Below, piece after piece: positions 43,299-53,262 of a stretch of DNA of 64,000 bases. The translations under genes and the position numbers were made by a program. The notes below the pieces were generated by a model. It saw only the letters and a program-made list of their open reading frames with translations. It was not told the DNA's origin and did no database searches. The stretch comes from Haliscomenobacter sp040401995 (GTDB lineage: Bacteria > Bacteroidota > Bacteroidia > Chitinophagales > Saprospiraceae). How positions within the stretch are numbered: the stretch's first letter is position 1; every line of letters starts with the position of its first letter. The stretch covers positions 23,077 through 87,076 of the forward strand of contig JBBANM010000016.1 of NCBI GenBank assembly GCA_040401995.1. The letters run 5' to 3'.

Positions 43299-44255
43299 AT
43301 GACCTCAAAAGACATCCTTTGGAAAGGCATTATTGAAAATTTGATTGACGACTTCATTTCCTATTTTTTCCCAGCTTACGTGGAGGACATCGACTTTGAG
43401 CGCGGATTTGAATTTTTGGATACCGAGTTGCAAAAACTAATCCCTGATAATCCGGGTCAAATTCGCCATGCCGATAAGCTCATTAAAGTATGGTTCAAAA
43501 ACGGTCAGGAAGTTTGGTTTTTGATCCATGTAGAAGTACAGGGTTATCGGGATAAGCAATTCAACCGGCGGATGTTTGAATGCATTTATCGGATCTGGGA
43601 TAAATTTCAACGCCCTGTCACCGGTTTAGCCATTTATACAGACTGGGATAGAGCCTATCATTTCACAGAGTTTAAAGAAAACTTTCTAGGATCAGAAGTT
43701 CGTTATCGATTCAACACTTATGTATTACGCGATCATCCCCCAACGGAGCTCGCCAATGATCCAAATACTTTTGCGGCAATTATGGAAGCTGCTTGGCTAC
43801 ATCTGGACAAACCAAAAGATGAGCAAAGTTTAAGATTACTCAAGCTTAACCTCATCGAACGATTGAAATCCCGGAATACTTCCAGGGAAAAAATCAGTTT
43901 GATTATTGATTTTATCAAATATTTTGTACCCTTTACAAATTCAGAAATTAGGGCTAATTTTGAACAAGATTTAATCGCTATTACCAACTCAACTATACCA
44001 ATGGGACTTCGTGAAGCCATTCTTGAAGATGTAAAAAAACAAGGGATCGAGCTGGGGATCGAGCAAGGTCTTGAACAAGGGATCGAACAAGGTCTTAGTA
44101 TGGGCGAAGCCAAGCGAGAAGAAGAGCTACTCATTCATGCTATCCCCCAATTGCTACAAGATGGGGATAGCCCTGAAAAAATTGCCCTGATTTTCAATCT
44201 TCCCTTAGCTCGCATTGAGGAAATCATTGCTAAATTGACCAGCTTAGGAGAATAA
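43299..44255 (+). CDS. Rpn/PD-(D/E)XK nuclease-like protein
   Basis: A 318-residue protein. Residues about 60-100 carry the nuclease core ADKLIKVWFKNGQEVWFLIH then VEVQG, which fits PD-(D/E)XK (D, then E-V-Q) of the Rpn / YhgA-like family of recombination-promoting nucleases and transposase-like proteins. The C-terminal part has the typical GIELGIEQGLEQGIEQGL run (about 249-266). Such genes are often multicopy. It is monocistronic between two terminators. Activity is inferred from family. Confidence 0.87.
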   Translation: MTSKDILWKGIIENLIDDFISYFFPAYVEDIDFERGFEFLDTELQKLIPDNPGQIRHADKLIKVWFKNGQEVWFLIHVEVQGYRDKQFNRRMFECIYRIWDKFQRPVTGLAIYTDWDRAYHFTEFKENFLGSEVRYRFNTYVLRDHPPTELANDPNTFAAIMEAAWLHLDKPKDEQSLRLLKLNLIERLKSRNTSREKISLIIDFIKYFVPFTNSEIRANFEQDLIAITNSTIPMGLREAILEDVKKQGIELGIEQGLEQGIEQGLSMGEAKREEELLIHAIPQLLQDGDSPEKIALIFNLPLARIEEIIAKLTSLGE

Positions 44256-44276
44256 TCCTATTGCTGTTTTCAACTT

Positions 44277-44312
44277 AAAAAGGGCGGCACCTCATCAGTA
44301 CCGCCCTTTTTT
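44277..44312. terminator. Bidirectional terminator between the nuclease gene and cysN
   Basis: AAAAAGGGCGG and CCGCCCTTTTT arms around a 13-nt loop, with A-run and T-run at the two sides, between convergent genes ending at 44255 and 44328. Confidence 0.9.
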
Positions 44313-44327
44313 ATCATAAGGAACTAC

Positions 44328-45584
44328 TTACACAATCATCCCTGCTGCTACTGTCTCATTCGTACCTTCATCTACTAAAATCAAGCTTCCTGTTTGACGA
44401 TTCCGGCGATAGCTATCAAAAAACAGCGGTTTGGTAGTGCGCAAAGAAACCCGCGCCATATCATTCATCTGGATATTCGTATCCGTTTCTTCGCGGTGCA
44501 AGGTATTGATGTTCAATTTATAGCGAATTTCCTTGATCACACAACGCGCCTCTTGGGTGGTGTGCAATAGGGTGTATTTTCCATTGAGTTGCAACGGGCG
44601 TTCGTTAAACCAACATAGCATCACTTCAATGTCTTGACTGACTTCCGGTTGGTTGTGCTCACGAACAATCATATCGCCTCGACTCAAATCATAATCGTCC
44701 TCTAGTAACATCGTTACCGACATCGGCGGGTATGCTTCTTCTAATTCGCCTTCGAAGGTGTTGATTTTAGCGATCCGGGTTTTGAAACCGGAAGGAAGTA
44801 AAACCACTTCTTCTCCTTTTTTCAATACGCCACCGGCCACCCGACCAGCATAGCCGCGGTAATCGTGGAATTCATCGGTATAAGGCCTTACCACGTATTG
44901 CACCGGAAAACGCGGATCAATAAAGTTATGATCGCTACCAATGTGCACATTTTCCAAGTAATACATCAAGGTGCTGCCTTGGTACCAATCCATGTTTTCA
45001 GAGCGGTCCACTACGTTGTCGCCACGCAGGGCAGAAATGGGGACAAAAAAGATGTCTTTGATCTCCAATTTTTGGGCAAACACCTCAAATTCTGCGCGAA
45101 TGCTTTCAAAGATCTCTTCGCTGTAGTCAACCAAGTCCATTTTATTGATACAAACCACCAAGTGGGGAATTTGCAACAATGAAGCAATGAACACGTGCCG
45201 ACGGGTCTGTTCTACGATTCCCGTGCGGGCATCAATCAAAATCAATGCTACGTTAGCCGTTGAAGCCCCTGTAACCATGTTGCGGGTATACTGGATGTGC
45301 CCCGGCGTATCGGCAATGATGAACTTGCGTTTTGGTGTAGAAAAATAGCGGTAAGCCACGTCAATCGTGATGCCTTGTTCGCGCTCGGCTTTAAGCCCGT
45401 CAGTAAGCAGCGCTAAGTTAACTTCAGTTTCGCCCCGGCGCTCGCTCGCTCGCTCGAGGGCCTCCATTTGGTCTTCAAAAATGGATTTCGAGTCATAAAG
45501 CAAACGCCCAATCAAGGTGCTTTTGCCATCATCCACGTTACCAGCAGTGGTAAAACGAAGTAGTTCGGAATGTTTATAATCCAT
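44328..45584 (-). CDS. cysN: Sulfate adenylyltransferase subunit 1 (GTPase) CysN
   Basis: A 418-residue translation-factor-like GTPase: G1 GNVDDGKSTLIGRLLYDSK (about 15-33), G3 DTPGH (about 92-96), G4 NKMD (about 147-150), then two beta-barrel domains. CysN uses GTP hydrolysis to drive adenylyl transfer from ATP to sulfate by CysD, making APS. It has no C-terminal APS kinase domain, which here is supplied by a separate cysC. It lies in order cysC-cysD-cysN on the minus strand, but a palindromic repeat separates it from cysD. Confidence 0.96.
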   Translation of the reverse strand: MDYKHSELLRFTTAGNVDDGKSTLIGRLLYDSKSIFEDQMEALERASERRGETEVNLALLTDGLKAEREQGITIDVAYRYFSTPKRKFIIADTPGHIQYTRNMVTGASTANVALILIDARTGIVEQTRRHVFIASLLQIPHLVVCINKMDLVDYSEEIFESIRAEFEVFAQKLEIKDIFFVPISALRGDNVVDRSENMDWYQGSTLMYYLENVHIGSDHNFIDPRFPVQYVVRPYTDEFHDYRGYAGRVAGGVLKKGEEVVLLPSGFKTRIAKINTFEGELEEAYPPMSVTMLLEDDYDLSRGDMIVREHNQPEVSQDIEVMLCWFNERPLQLNGKYTLLHTTQEARCVIKEIRYKLNINTLHREETDTNIQMNDMARVSLRTTKPLFFDSYRRNRQTGSLILVDEGTNETVAAGMIV

Positions 45585-45629
45585 GTTTTTTGTTTCGATG
45601 TCAAAAAAATGTAACGAAGCCCTTGTATT

Positions 45630-45791
45630 AGAGTGTGTTTGGATTTTTAGTTCGCAAGCGAAAATGAGACAAAATTTGCACCAACGAAGCGCGAAAAACG
45701 GAGTGTAGCAGCGCTACATGAGTATTTTCGCAATGAAGTTGGGGTGAATTTTGGCCATTTGCAGCGCGAATAAAAAATCCAAACACACTCT
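45630..45791. repeat. 162-bp palindromic dispersed repeat (AGAGTRTGTTTGGA family), copy 2
   Basis: Ends AGAGTGTGTTTGGATTTTT and AAAAATCCAAACACACTCT are inverted. Read inverted, it matches 3425-3630 without that copy's central 45-bp insertion. Its last base is the first base of the cysD stop codon (45791-45793). It fills the space between cysD and cysN. Confidence 0.88.
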
Positions 45792-46717
45792 TAAAAGTAC
45801 CCCTGCTTCTTACGGTCTTCCATAGCTGTTTCCGTGCGGCGATCATCCGCGCGACCACCGCGCTCGGTGACGCGAGAAGCAGCGATTTCATCAATCACTT
45901 CATCAATTCCAGTAGCATAGGAGTATACCGCACCGGTACAAGTCATGTCGCCAATAGTACGGAAACGCACCATTGATTTGGTAACGATTTCGGTAGGGCG
46001 GCGTTGGATCACATCGGTGGCAGCCAACAGCATTCCATCACGTTCAAATACTTCGCGTTCGTGAGCAAAATAAAGGCTGGGGAGTTCTACGCCTTCCATG
46101 GCCAGGTATTGCCATACGTCAAGTTCCGTCCAGTTGCTGATTGGGAAAACCCGAAAATGCTCACCCATGCGTTTTTTACCATTGAACAAGTTCCACAATT
46201 CTGGACGTTGGTTTTTTGGATCCCATTGCCCGAACTCATCACGGTGGGAGAAAAAACGTTCTTTGGCGCGGGCCTTTTCTTCATCGCGACGAGCGCCACC
46301 CAACGCGGCGTCAAATTTTCCTTTTTCCAAAGAATCTAGTAAAACGGAAGTTTGCAAAAAGTTGCGACTGGCGTTCAGCCCTTTTTCTTCCACCAAAGTA
46401 CCCTTGTCGATGGCTTCTTGAACCGAACCGACCAATAGTTTTGCTCCGATGCGCTCGATTAGGCTATCCCGATATTCGATGGTTTCATCAAAGTTGTGCC
46501 CGGTATCAATGTGCAATAATGGAAAAGGAATTCGAGCAGGGTAAAACGCCTTCATGGCCAAGTGGGTCACCAAAATAGAATCTTTCCCCCCCGAAAACAG
46601 CAGCACCGGATTCTGAAACTGAGCGGCCACCTCGCGAATCACGAAAATCGACTCCGCTTCCAGTTCTTTGAGGTGGTTAATTTGATAATTTGTTGCCATA
46701 TCTGTAACAGCTTTCAA
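45791..46717 (-). CDS. cysD: Sulfate adenylyltransferase subunit 2 CysD
   Basis: A 308-residue PP-loop ATP pyrophosphatase: FSGGKDSILVTHLAMKAF (about 41-58) is the PP motif, followed by LHIDTGHNFDETIEYRD, LGGARRDEEKARAKERFFS, and FRVFPISNWTELDVWQYL, all standard CysD stretches. The C-terminus (RRTETAMEDRKKQGYF) is also conserved. With CysN it forms APS from ATP and sulfate. The start overlaps cysC by four bases (ATG at 46715-46717, cysC stop at 46714); an internal ATG at 46699 (MATNYQINHL) is a plausible alternative start. Confidence 0.96.
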   Translation of the reverse strand: MKAVTDMATNYQINHLKELEAESIFVIREVAAQFQNPVLLFSGGKDSILVTHLAMKAFYPARIPFPLLHIDTGHNFDETIEYRDSLIERIGAKLLVGSVQEAIDKGTLVEEKGLNASRNFLQTSVLLDSLEKGKFDAALGGARRDEEKARAKERFFSHRDEFGQWDPKNQRPELWNLFNGKKRMGEHFRVFPISNWTELDVWQYLAMEGVELPSLYFAHEREVFERDGMLLAATDVIQRRPTEIVTKSMVRFRTIGDMTCTGAVYSYATGIDEVIDEIAASRVTERGGRADDRRTETAMEDRKKQGYF

Positions 46718-47310
46718 AAAGTGATAAATGCCCGCAAGCGGTCCATGATGACATTGACGGAAGCTTCCAATGAAAGCTGGTCAGTGCGAATTTCGATTTC
46801 TGGATTTTCGGGCGCTTCATAAGGATCATCGATCCCCGTAAAACCTTTGATGAGGCCTTGGCGTGCCTTTTGGTACAAGCCTTTCACATCGCGCGCTTCA
46901 CAAACTTCTAAAGGCGCATTGATGTACATTTCGATAAAATTGTCAGTGCCCACGATGTCACGCGCTAGCTGACGCATTTCGCGCGATGGACTAATAAAAG
47001 AATTGATGCAAATGATGCCGCTATGGAGGTACAACTTAGCAATTTCGGCAATCCGGCGGATGTTTTCTAGGCGATCTTCCGCGCTAAAACTCAAGTTATT
47101 GTTGATACCGGTACGGATATTGTCGCCATCCAGTACTTGTGGAAAAAAACCTTCAACAAACAATCGTCTTTCAAGAGCCTGGGCAATGGTGCTTTTACCT
47201 GAACCAGAAAGCCCGGTGAGCCACAACACTTTGGCCCGTTGTGCCAAGCGTTCTTCTCGTTCCGATTGCTGAACCAATTGGTCAAAGATCGGATGAATGT
47301 GATCTGCCAA
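46714..47310 (-). CDS. cysC: Adenylylsulfate kinase CysC
   Basis: A 198-residue APS kinase with Walker A GLSGSGKSTIAQALE (about 33-47), LDGDNIRTGINNNLSFS, and the downstream INSFISPSREMRQLARDIV and VCEARDVKGLYQKARQGLIK segments. It phosphorylates APS to PAPS. First gene of the cysC-cysD-cysN set. The 290 bp upstream before the element at 47607 is AT-rich and shows no other gene. Confidence 0.96.
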   Translation of the reverse strand: MADHIHPIFDQLVQQSEREERLAQRAKVLWLTGLSGSGKSTIAQALERRLFVEGFFPQVLDGDNIRTGINNNLSFSAEDRLENIRRIAEIAKLYLHSGIICINSFISPSREMRQLARDIVGTDNFIEMYINAPLEVCEARDVKGLYQKARQGLIKGFTGIDDPYEAPENPEIEIRTDQLSLEASVNVIMDRLRAFITF

Positions 47311-47606
47311 CTAAATTGTGTTTATTTGAGTACAGTAAATGTCTATAAAAAACAGCTGATTTACCTTATTTATCAAGGATCTAAACCGCTCTGGGCGCAA
47401 AGATAACCGCTACTGCGCAATTTTGAAACAAGTTTTTACTCTAACATATTGATATACATTCATTTGTCAGGATAAACATCTTTTACAATACACAGATTTT
47501 GTGGGAGTTAGGAAAAAAGACCTGCGTGAGTCAACATTTTTTGACGTAAAAAAACCTTTAAACAAGATCTTTTTGCCCGCTAATCGGTTTACAATCACCT
47601 AGATTA

Positions 47607-47766
47607 AGAGCTTGTTCAGGTTTTTGATCTGAGGTAAAGGAGAGTAAATTTTATTTCAGGCGAGAAAAAATTTACAGCCGTATGTGGGCAATACGGCGAA
47701 AATTCTAACGAAGCATAAAATAAAATTTACTCATGGAGCCCAGAATCCAAAAACTGAACAAGCTCT
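47607..47766. repeat. 160-bp nested palindromic element (AGAGCTTGTTCAG termini)
   Basis: Outer arms AGAGCTTGTTCAG and CTGAACAAGCTCT, inner arms GAGTAAATTTTATTT and AAATAAAATTTACTC, and a central GCCGTAT/ATACGGC hairpin give a nested cruciform. No ORF is present. It lies between the divergent cysC and metH genes and could carry or alter their promoters. Confidence 0.85.
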
Positions 47767-47899
47767 AACCGCTCAACAGCAACAGGTCTGCTTGTTTTTC
47801 TTCGATAAAAATCCCTAGTTTTGCAGTCCAATTCTCAATCAGCAATTTAAAATGGGGCATTTTTCCTCGTTTTTTTTCATACAAGAAAAAAATCTCAAT

Positions 47900-50800
47900 A
47901 TGAAACCAGCCATTCACCAACAGCTCCAAAAACGCATCATGGTAATTGATGGCGCAATGGGAACAATGATCCAACGGTACCGACTGGGAGAAAAAGATTA
48001 TCGCGGCGCCCGTTTTGCCGATCATCATAAAGACCTAAAAGGCAACAACGATTTGCTCTCCATTACCCAACCACAGGTAATTGAAGAAATTCATTTGGCT
48101 TACCTCGAGGCTGGCGCCGATATCATTGAAACAAACACGTTTTCCGGCACTACCATTGCCCAAGCAGATTACGATCTCCAGCCCTATGCCTATGAATTGA
48201 ATTTCGAATCGGCAAAAATTGCACGCAAAGCAGCTGATTTATACACTTCAAAAAACCCTGCGAAACCGCGTTATGTCGCAGGTGCAATTGGCCCTACCAA
48301 CCGTACGGGTTCGATTTCTCCGGATGTCAACAACCCAGGTTATCGGGCAGTTACTTTTGATGAACTTCGCGATGCTTATTATACCCAGGCAAAAGGTTTG
48401 GTGGAAGGCGGCGTTGACCTGCTGCTGATCGAAACCATTTTTGATACCTTGAACGCCAAGGCTGCCCTTTTTGGCATCGAAATGCTGTTTGATGAGCGTG
48501 GTGAACGCCTCCCAGTTATGGTTTCTGGCACCATTACCGACGCCAGCGGACGTACGCTTTCCGGGCAAACCGTGGAAGCTTTTTGGATTTCAGTAAGCCA
48601 CATCCCTTTGCTCAGTGTAGGGCTCAACTGTGCTCTGGGAGCAGAAGAAATGCGACCTTACCTGCAAACATTGTCTACAATCTCCAACTGCTATGTAAGC
48701 GCCTATCCCAATGCTGGTTTACCCAATGAATTTGGCGAATACGACCAAGGCCCCGAAGAGATGAAAAACTACATCCGCGATTTTGTCAAAAGCGGTTTTG
48801 TGAATATGATCGGCGGATGTTGTGGCTCCACGCCCGACCACATCCGTGCCATGGCGGAAGCAGTAAAGGACTTGCCCACTCGCAAAATTCCTGAAAGCTC
48901 GCCTTATACCATGATCAGCGGCTTGGAACCATTGATCATTCGCCCCGAAACCAACTTTGTCAACGTTGGCGAGCGTACCAATGTAACGGGGTCGCGGCAA
49001 TTTGCCCGCTTGATCCGCGAAGGCAACTACAACGAAGCACTACGCGTAGCACAACAACAAGTGGAAGCCGGCGCACAAATCATCGATGTAAACATGGATG
49101 AGGGTTTGCTGGATTCTGAAGATGCCATGGTGAAATTTTTGCATTTAGTAATGTCAGAACCCGAAATTGCCAAATTGCCCATCATGATCGACTCCTCTAA
49201 GTTTAGTGTAATCGAAGCGGGGTTGAAATGTGTACAAGGCAAATGCATTGTCAATTCCATTTCCATGAAAGAGGGCGAGGCAGAATTCATACGCCAAGCC
49301 AAGTTGGTACACCGCTATGGCGCCGCTGCCGTGGTGATGGCTTTTGATGAACAAGGACAAGCCGACACCATCGAGCGCAAAGTAGAGATCTGTGCACGGG
49401 CATACCAAATTTTGACACAACAGGTGGGTTTCCATCCGCAAGACATCATCTTTGATCCCAATATTTTTGCCGTTGCTACCGGAATTGAAGAACACAACGA
49501 TTATGCCATCAACTTCATCGAGGCAACGCGTCAGATCAAAGAACGCTGTCCAGGCGCTAAGATCAGCGGTGGTGTGAGCAACATTTCTTTCTCTTACCGC
49601 GGTAACGATAAAGTTCGTGAGGCCATGCATTCTGCATTTTTATACCACGCCATCAAAGCAGGTATGGACATGGGCATCGTCAACGCTGGTATGATCGAAG
49701 TATATGAAAACATCCCTAAAGATTTGCTAGATCGAGTAGAAGATGTGCTCTTCAATCGCCGGGATGATGCTACCGAACGCCTCACCGAATTTGCCGAAAG
49801 CATCAAAGGCGATGGCGGCCGACAAATCCAAAAAGACCTGACCTGGCGCGAGCAAACCTTGGAGGAAAGGCTTTCTTATGCCTTGATCCGCGGCATCACC
49901 GATTTTATTGAAGAGGATACCGAAGAAGCTCGTATCAAATATCCAAGCGCCCTATCGGTAATTGAAGGCCCGCTGATGGATGGAATGAACATAGTCGGTG
50001 ATTTATTTGGTCAGGGAAAAATGTTTTTGCCGCAAGTAGTGAAAAGTGCACGGGTTATGAAACGCTCGGTTGCCGTACTTACGCCTTACATCGAAGCCGA
50101 AAAGCTAGCCGGCGGCGGTAGTACAACAAAGGGGAAAATCTTGATGGCCACCGTTAAAGGCGATGTACACGATATTGGGAAAAACATCGTTGGCGTCGTA
50201 CTGGCATGTAACAATTTTGATATTGTTGACCTTGGAGTAATGGTGCCTGCCGAAAAAATTCTCAAAGCTGCGCGGGAAGAAAACGTGGACATCATTGGTC
50301 TAAGCGGTTTGATTACCCCGTCGCTGGATGAGATGGTACATATGGCCAAAGAAATGGAACGCCAAGGGTTTACCATTCCCTTGATGGTGGGTGGCGCTAC
50401 AACTTCCAAAACCCACACTGCAGTAAAAATTGAACCGCAATATTCTGGTCCTGTTGTACACGTACTCGACGCATCGCGCGCAGTGGGCGTTGCGAGCGCC
50501 CTGCTGAGCAACGACCAAGACTACCGCAACAACGTCGTTATCGAAACCCGCAATGATTATGCGCGTATCCGCGAGCAACGCAACGGTCGCCAATCTTCCA
50601 AAGCGTTTTTAAACTTGGCCGATGCTCGTGCCAACAAATTGAAACAAGACTGGTCTTCATTTATACCCATAAAACCGCTTCAGCCTGGTATTCACGTTTT
50701 TGACAATTATTCACTGGAGGAGTTGGCGGAGTACATCGACTGGACGCCTTTCTTCAGCAGTTGGCAATTGGCTGGGAAATTTCCGGCTATTTTGAAAGAT

Positions 50801-51583
50801 GAGGTAGTGGGCGTGGAAGCACAAAAACTGTACAACGATGCCCGCAGTTTGCTTCGTCGCATTATTGATGAAAAATGGCTCCAAGCCCGCGCAGTGATTG
50901 GGTTGTTCCCTGCCAATTCCGTCAATGATGATGACATTGAAGTCTACGCTGATGATACCCGCAACGAAGTGATTGTTACTTTGCGACATTTGCGCCAACA
51001 AGTACAAAAAGCTGCCGGACAACCGAATATGTCTTTGTCCGATTATATTGCGCCCAAACAAACACAAATCAACGATTACATTGGCTCTTTTGCGGTTACT
51101 GCCGGAATTGGCATCGAGCCTTGGGTAGCAAAATTTGAGGCAGAAAACGACGACTACAACGCCATCATGCTCAAAGCATTGGCCGATCGCTTAGCGGAAG
51201 CTTTTGCCGAGCGCTTACACGAGCGGGTGCGCAAGGAGTTTTGGGGCTTTGCCAGCGCCGAAAATTTAACGCCAGAGCAACTGATCAGCGAGACTTATCA
51301 AAGCATCCGTCCGGCGCCAGGATACCCCGCTTGTCCGGAACACACTGAAAAAGGTACCCTCTGGACTTTAATGGATGTGGAAAAAAATACCGGCATCCTG
51401 TTGACCGAAAGCTATGCAATGTACCCAGCGGCAGCAGTTAGTGGGTGGTATTTTGCCCATCCCAATGCCCGATATTTTGGGTTAGGTCAAATTGGCAAAG
51501 ACCAAGTGGACGACTACGCTCAGCGCAAAGGCATGCCGATAGAAACTGCAGAGCGTTGGTTGGCGCCAGCTTTGAATTATTAA
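47900..51583 (+). CDS. metH: Cobalamin-dependent methionine synthase MetH
   Basis: A 1227-residue protein from ATG 47900; the frame continues upstream to 47852 but those residues are not family-like. All four MetH modules are visible. The homocysteine domain (about 1-330) includes DGAMGTMIQ and the zinc site GGCCGSTPDHI. The methyltetrahydrofolate domain (about 350-610) includes NVGERTNVTGSRQF. The cobalamin cap and binding domain (about 640-890) carries the base-off motif GDVHDIGKNIVGVVL. The reactivation domain (about 910-1227) includes RPAPGYPACPEH. It makes methionine from homocysteine in the cytoplasm. No cobalamin riboswitch is evident in the short leader. Confidence 0.97.
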   Translation: MKPAIHQQLQKRIMVIDGAMGTMIQRYRLGEKDYRGARFADHHKDLKGNNDLLSITQPQVIEEIHLAYLEAGADIIETNTFSGTTIAQADYDLQPYAYELNFESAKIARKAADLYTSKNPAKPRYVAGAIGPTNRTGSISPDVNNPGYRAVTFDELRDAYYTQAKGLVEGGVDLLLIETIFDTLNAKAALFGIEMLFDERGERLPVMVSGTITDASGRTLSGQTVEAFWISVSHIPLLSVGLNCALGAEEMRPYLQTLSTISNCYVSAYPNAGLPNEFGEYDQGPEEMKNYIRDFVKSGFVNMIGGCCGSTPDHIRAMAEAVKDLPTRKIPESSPYTMISGLEPLIIRPETNFVNVGERTNVTGSRQFARLIREGNYNEALRVAQQQVEAGAQIIDVNMDEGLLDSEDAMVKFLHLVMSEPEIAKLPIMIDSSKFSVIEAGLKCVQGKCIVNSISMKEGEAEFIRQAKLVHRYGAAAVVMAFDEQGQADTIERKVEICARAYQILTQQVGFHPQDIIFDPNIFAVATGIEEHNDYAINFIEATRQIKERCPGAKISGGVSNISFSYRGNDKVREAMHSAFLYHAIKAGMDMGIVNAGMIEVYENIPKDLLDRVEDVLFNRRDDATERLTEFAESIKGDGGRQIQKDLTWREQTLEERLSYALIRGITDFIEEDTEEARIKYPSALSVIEGPLMDGMNIVGDLFGQGKMFLPQVVKSARVMKRSVAVLTPYIEAEKLAGGGSTTKGKILMATVKGDVHDIGKNIVGVVLACNNFDIVDLGVMVPAEKILKAAREENVDIIGLSGLITPSLDEMVHMAKEMERQGFTIPLMVGGATTSKTHTAVKIEPQYSGPVVHVLDASRAVGVASALLSNDQDYRNNVVIETRNDYARIREQRNGRQSSKAFLNLADARANKLKQDWSSFIPIKPLQPGIHVFDNYSLEELAEYIDWTPFFSSWQLAGKFPAILKDEVVGVEAQKLYNDARSLLRRIIDEKWLQARAVIGLFPANSVNDDDIEVYADDTRNEVIVTLRHLRQQVQKAAGQPNMSLSDYIAPKQTQINDYIGSFAVTAGIGIEPWVAKFEAENDDYNAIMLKALADRLAEAFAERLHERVRKEFWGFASAENLTPEQLISETYQSIRPAPGYPACPEHTEKGTLWTLMDVEKNTGILLTESYAMYPAAAVSGWYFAHPNARYFGLGQIGKDQVDDYAQRKGMPIETAERWLAPALNY

Positions 51584-51601
51584 GAGAAAAGCGCAAAAAT
51601 G

Positions 51602-51624
51602 CAGGGATTTAGACCCTGTTTTTT
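51602..51624 (+). terminator. Terminator after metH
   Basis: CAGGG and CCCTG arms around a 7-nt loop followed by a T-run (TTTTTT), 19 bp after the metH stop. A second hairpin with T-rich tail (CAGCCTAGAT ... ATCTGGGCTG) lies at about 51709-51755. Confidence 0.8.
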
Positions 51625-51797
51625 GAGCAGATTTGATTGTTATTTTTTTCTAAAAAATTAACAATCAACATCTTAAAACATAAGATTTCATTCTTTTTTT
51701 CCTCCTTACAGCCTAGATAGAAAGTTGCATTTCCATCTGGGCTGTTTCTTTTTTCGCAATCCTTTCTGAAATTTGCCCAATAACTAAACCAACACCA

Positions 51798-52919
51798 ATG
51801 AAAACGACCCTAGTTTTTGCATTTGCCTTATTGGGCAATATGGCGCTCTATGCCCAATTGGCTTCCTGGAGTTTTGAAAACCTAACTTCGGCAGTTCCTA
51901 AATTACCGATAGCGGCATCCTACCTTGCCAATGAGGTAGCAAGCGGCACTGCCAGCTTATCTGGGGGGAACAATATCGGGAGTCCGTCCGTTTGCTCGGG
52001 GCGCACTTGGGCCACCAATTTTTGGCCAACTGCCAATAGTGCTTCTTTGAAAGCGTACATGTCTTTTACAATTACTGCAAAACCCAAACAAGAACTGCAT
52101 GTCAGCGGTTTTTACTTTTCAACGGGTATTTCGTCTTCCAGCGGCCCGGAATATTATGACATTTATGTTTGGGAGAATGGCGTTCCTACTTCCATTGGGG
52201 GAGGCATAAATGGAGCCGGGGGTTGCGGAGGAGCGGGGGTAACTTATGCGGCCAATGTTCCCAAAGGTGGCAGCATTACTTTTTCGATTCATCCATACGG
52301 TCAAAATCCTGCAGCAATGGCAGCCACCATGCGAGTCGACGATATTGAGATCGATGGATCGGTAATTTTACCGATCGAATTATTGGATTTTTCGGCAAAA
52401 AAAATGGCTGACCAAACCATTTCTATCAATTGGCAAACCGCTTCTGAGCTCAATAATGATTTTGTGGCCATTGAGCGAAGCACTGAACTTCCCTATTTTT
52501 CAGAGATAGGTAGAATCGTTGGCGAGGGCAACAGCAATGAGGTTAAAAATTATAGCTTCGTTGATCAACTACCACAACCCGGAACAAATTATTACCGGCT
52601 TAGGCAAGTGGATGTTGATGGCTCGGAACATTTTTCCAGTGTGGTTGCGGTGGAAGGAAGTACTGCACTTATCGATTACCTAATTGCTTACCCCTCTCCT
52701 ACCCTTGATCGGCTCTACCTACGCAGAACCTTGGCTACAAAAGCTGAAAAAAGCACCTTATATATTTATGACGGACAAGGCAGGTTGGTCAAAATGGAAG
52801 CATTACCTTCTCAGCAAGAGATTTGGGAAATTGATGTCGCTTCTTTATCGTCAGGTGTTTATAGCATACTCCTCCATGATTCCCAGACAAACCTTCAGCA
52901 AAGATTCATTAAACACTAA
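51798..52919 (+). CDS. Secreted protein with T9SS C-terminal sorting domain
   Basis: A 373-residue protein with a signal peptide (MKTTLVFAFALLGNMALYAQ), a jelly-roll-like N-terminal domain of about 170 residues (SWSFENL, FYFSTGISSSSGPEYYDIYV), a middle segment typical of Bacteroidota surface proteins (ILPIELLDFSAKKMADQTIS, INWQTASELNNDFVAIERS, YYRLRQVDVDGSEHFS) and a terminal sorting domain (AYPSPTLDRLYLR ... VASLSSGVYSILLHD). It should be exported through the T9SS. The ligand or enzymatic role, if any, is unknown. Confidence 0.88.
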   Translation: MKTTLVFAFALLGNMALYAQLASWSFENLTSAVPKLPIAASYLANEVASGTASLSGGNNIGSPSVCSGRTWATNFWPTANSASLKAYMSFTITAKPKQELHVSGFYFSTGISSSSGPEYYDIYVWENGVPTSIGGGINGAGGCGGAGVTYAANVPKGGSITFSIHPYGQNPAAMAATMRVDDIEIDGSVILPIELLDFSAKKMADQTISINWQTASELNNDFVAIERSTELPYFSEIGRIVGEGNSNEVKNYSFVDQLPQPGTNYYRLRQVDVDGSEHFSSVVAVEGSTALIDYLIAYPSPTLDRLYLRRTLATKAEKSTLYIYDGQGRLVKMEALPSQQEIWEIDVASLSSGVYSILLHDSQTNLQQRFIKH

Positions 52920-53262
52920 ACTGCCACAATGACGCAATCAACCATATTGGATCAGGATTTGTTAAGGAAACAGTAAAATTTGAAACTTGAGCGATGGCTT
53001 TTTTGAAATGGGTCGTTTTTCGGGTTGTTATACTTCCGCAAAAGTGTGGAATTCATCCCCCAATTGATTTACTTAGGCGACCTTTTTTAAAAATCTGGCA
53101 AAACTTTCGTTTTTTTCGTAACGATGCCAGCAAACTTTCGTTAAAAGTTATATCTTTTGCAGCGTGAAAGTCATGAGCTATGGCGCCGCAAAAGTGGATT
53201 AATTGAAAACCCAGCGATTTTAACCTTGGGCATTCTATATACAGCCTTCTTAAAAAACAACC
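52920..53262. other. Intergenic region, nothing recognised
   Basis: About 340 AT-rich bases between the T9SS protein and the small gene at 53263. I see no ORF of note, no RNA gene and no member of the repeat families found elsewhere in the window. Confidence 0.5.

Noticed and set aside
45420..45460. GCTCGCTCGCTCGCTCG run as a functional site
   Set aside because: It is an in-frame coding repeat in cysN (an Arg/Ala/Ser/Glu stretch), with no sign of other function.
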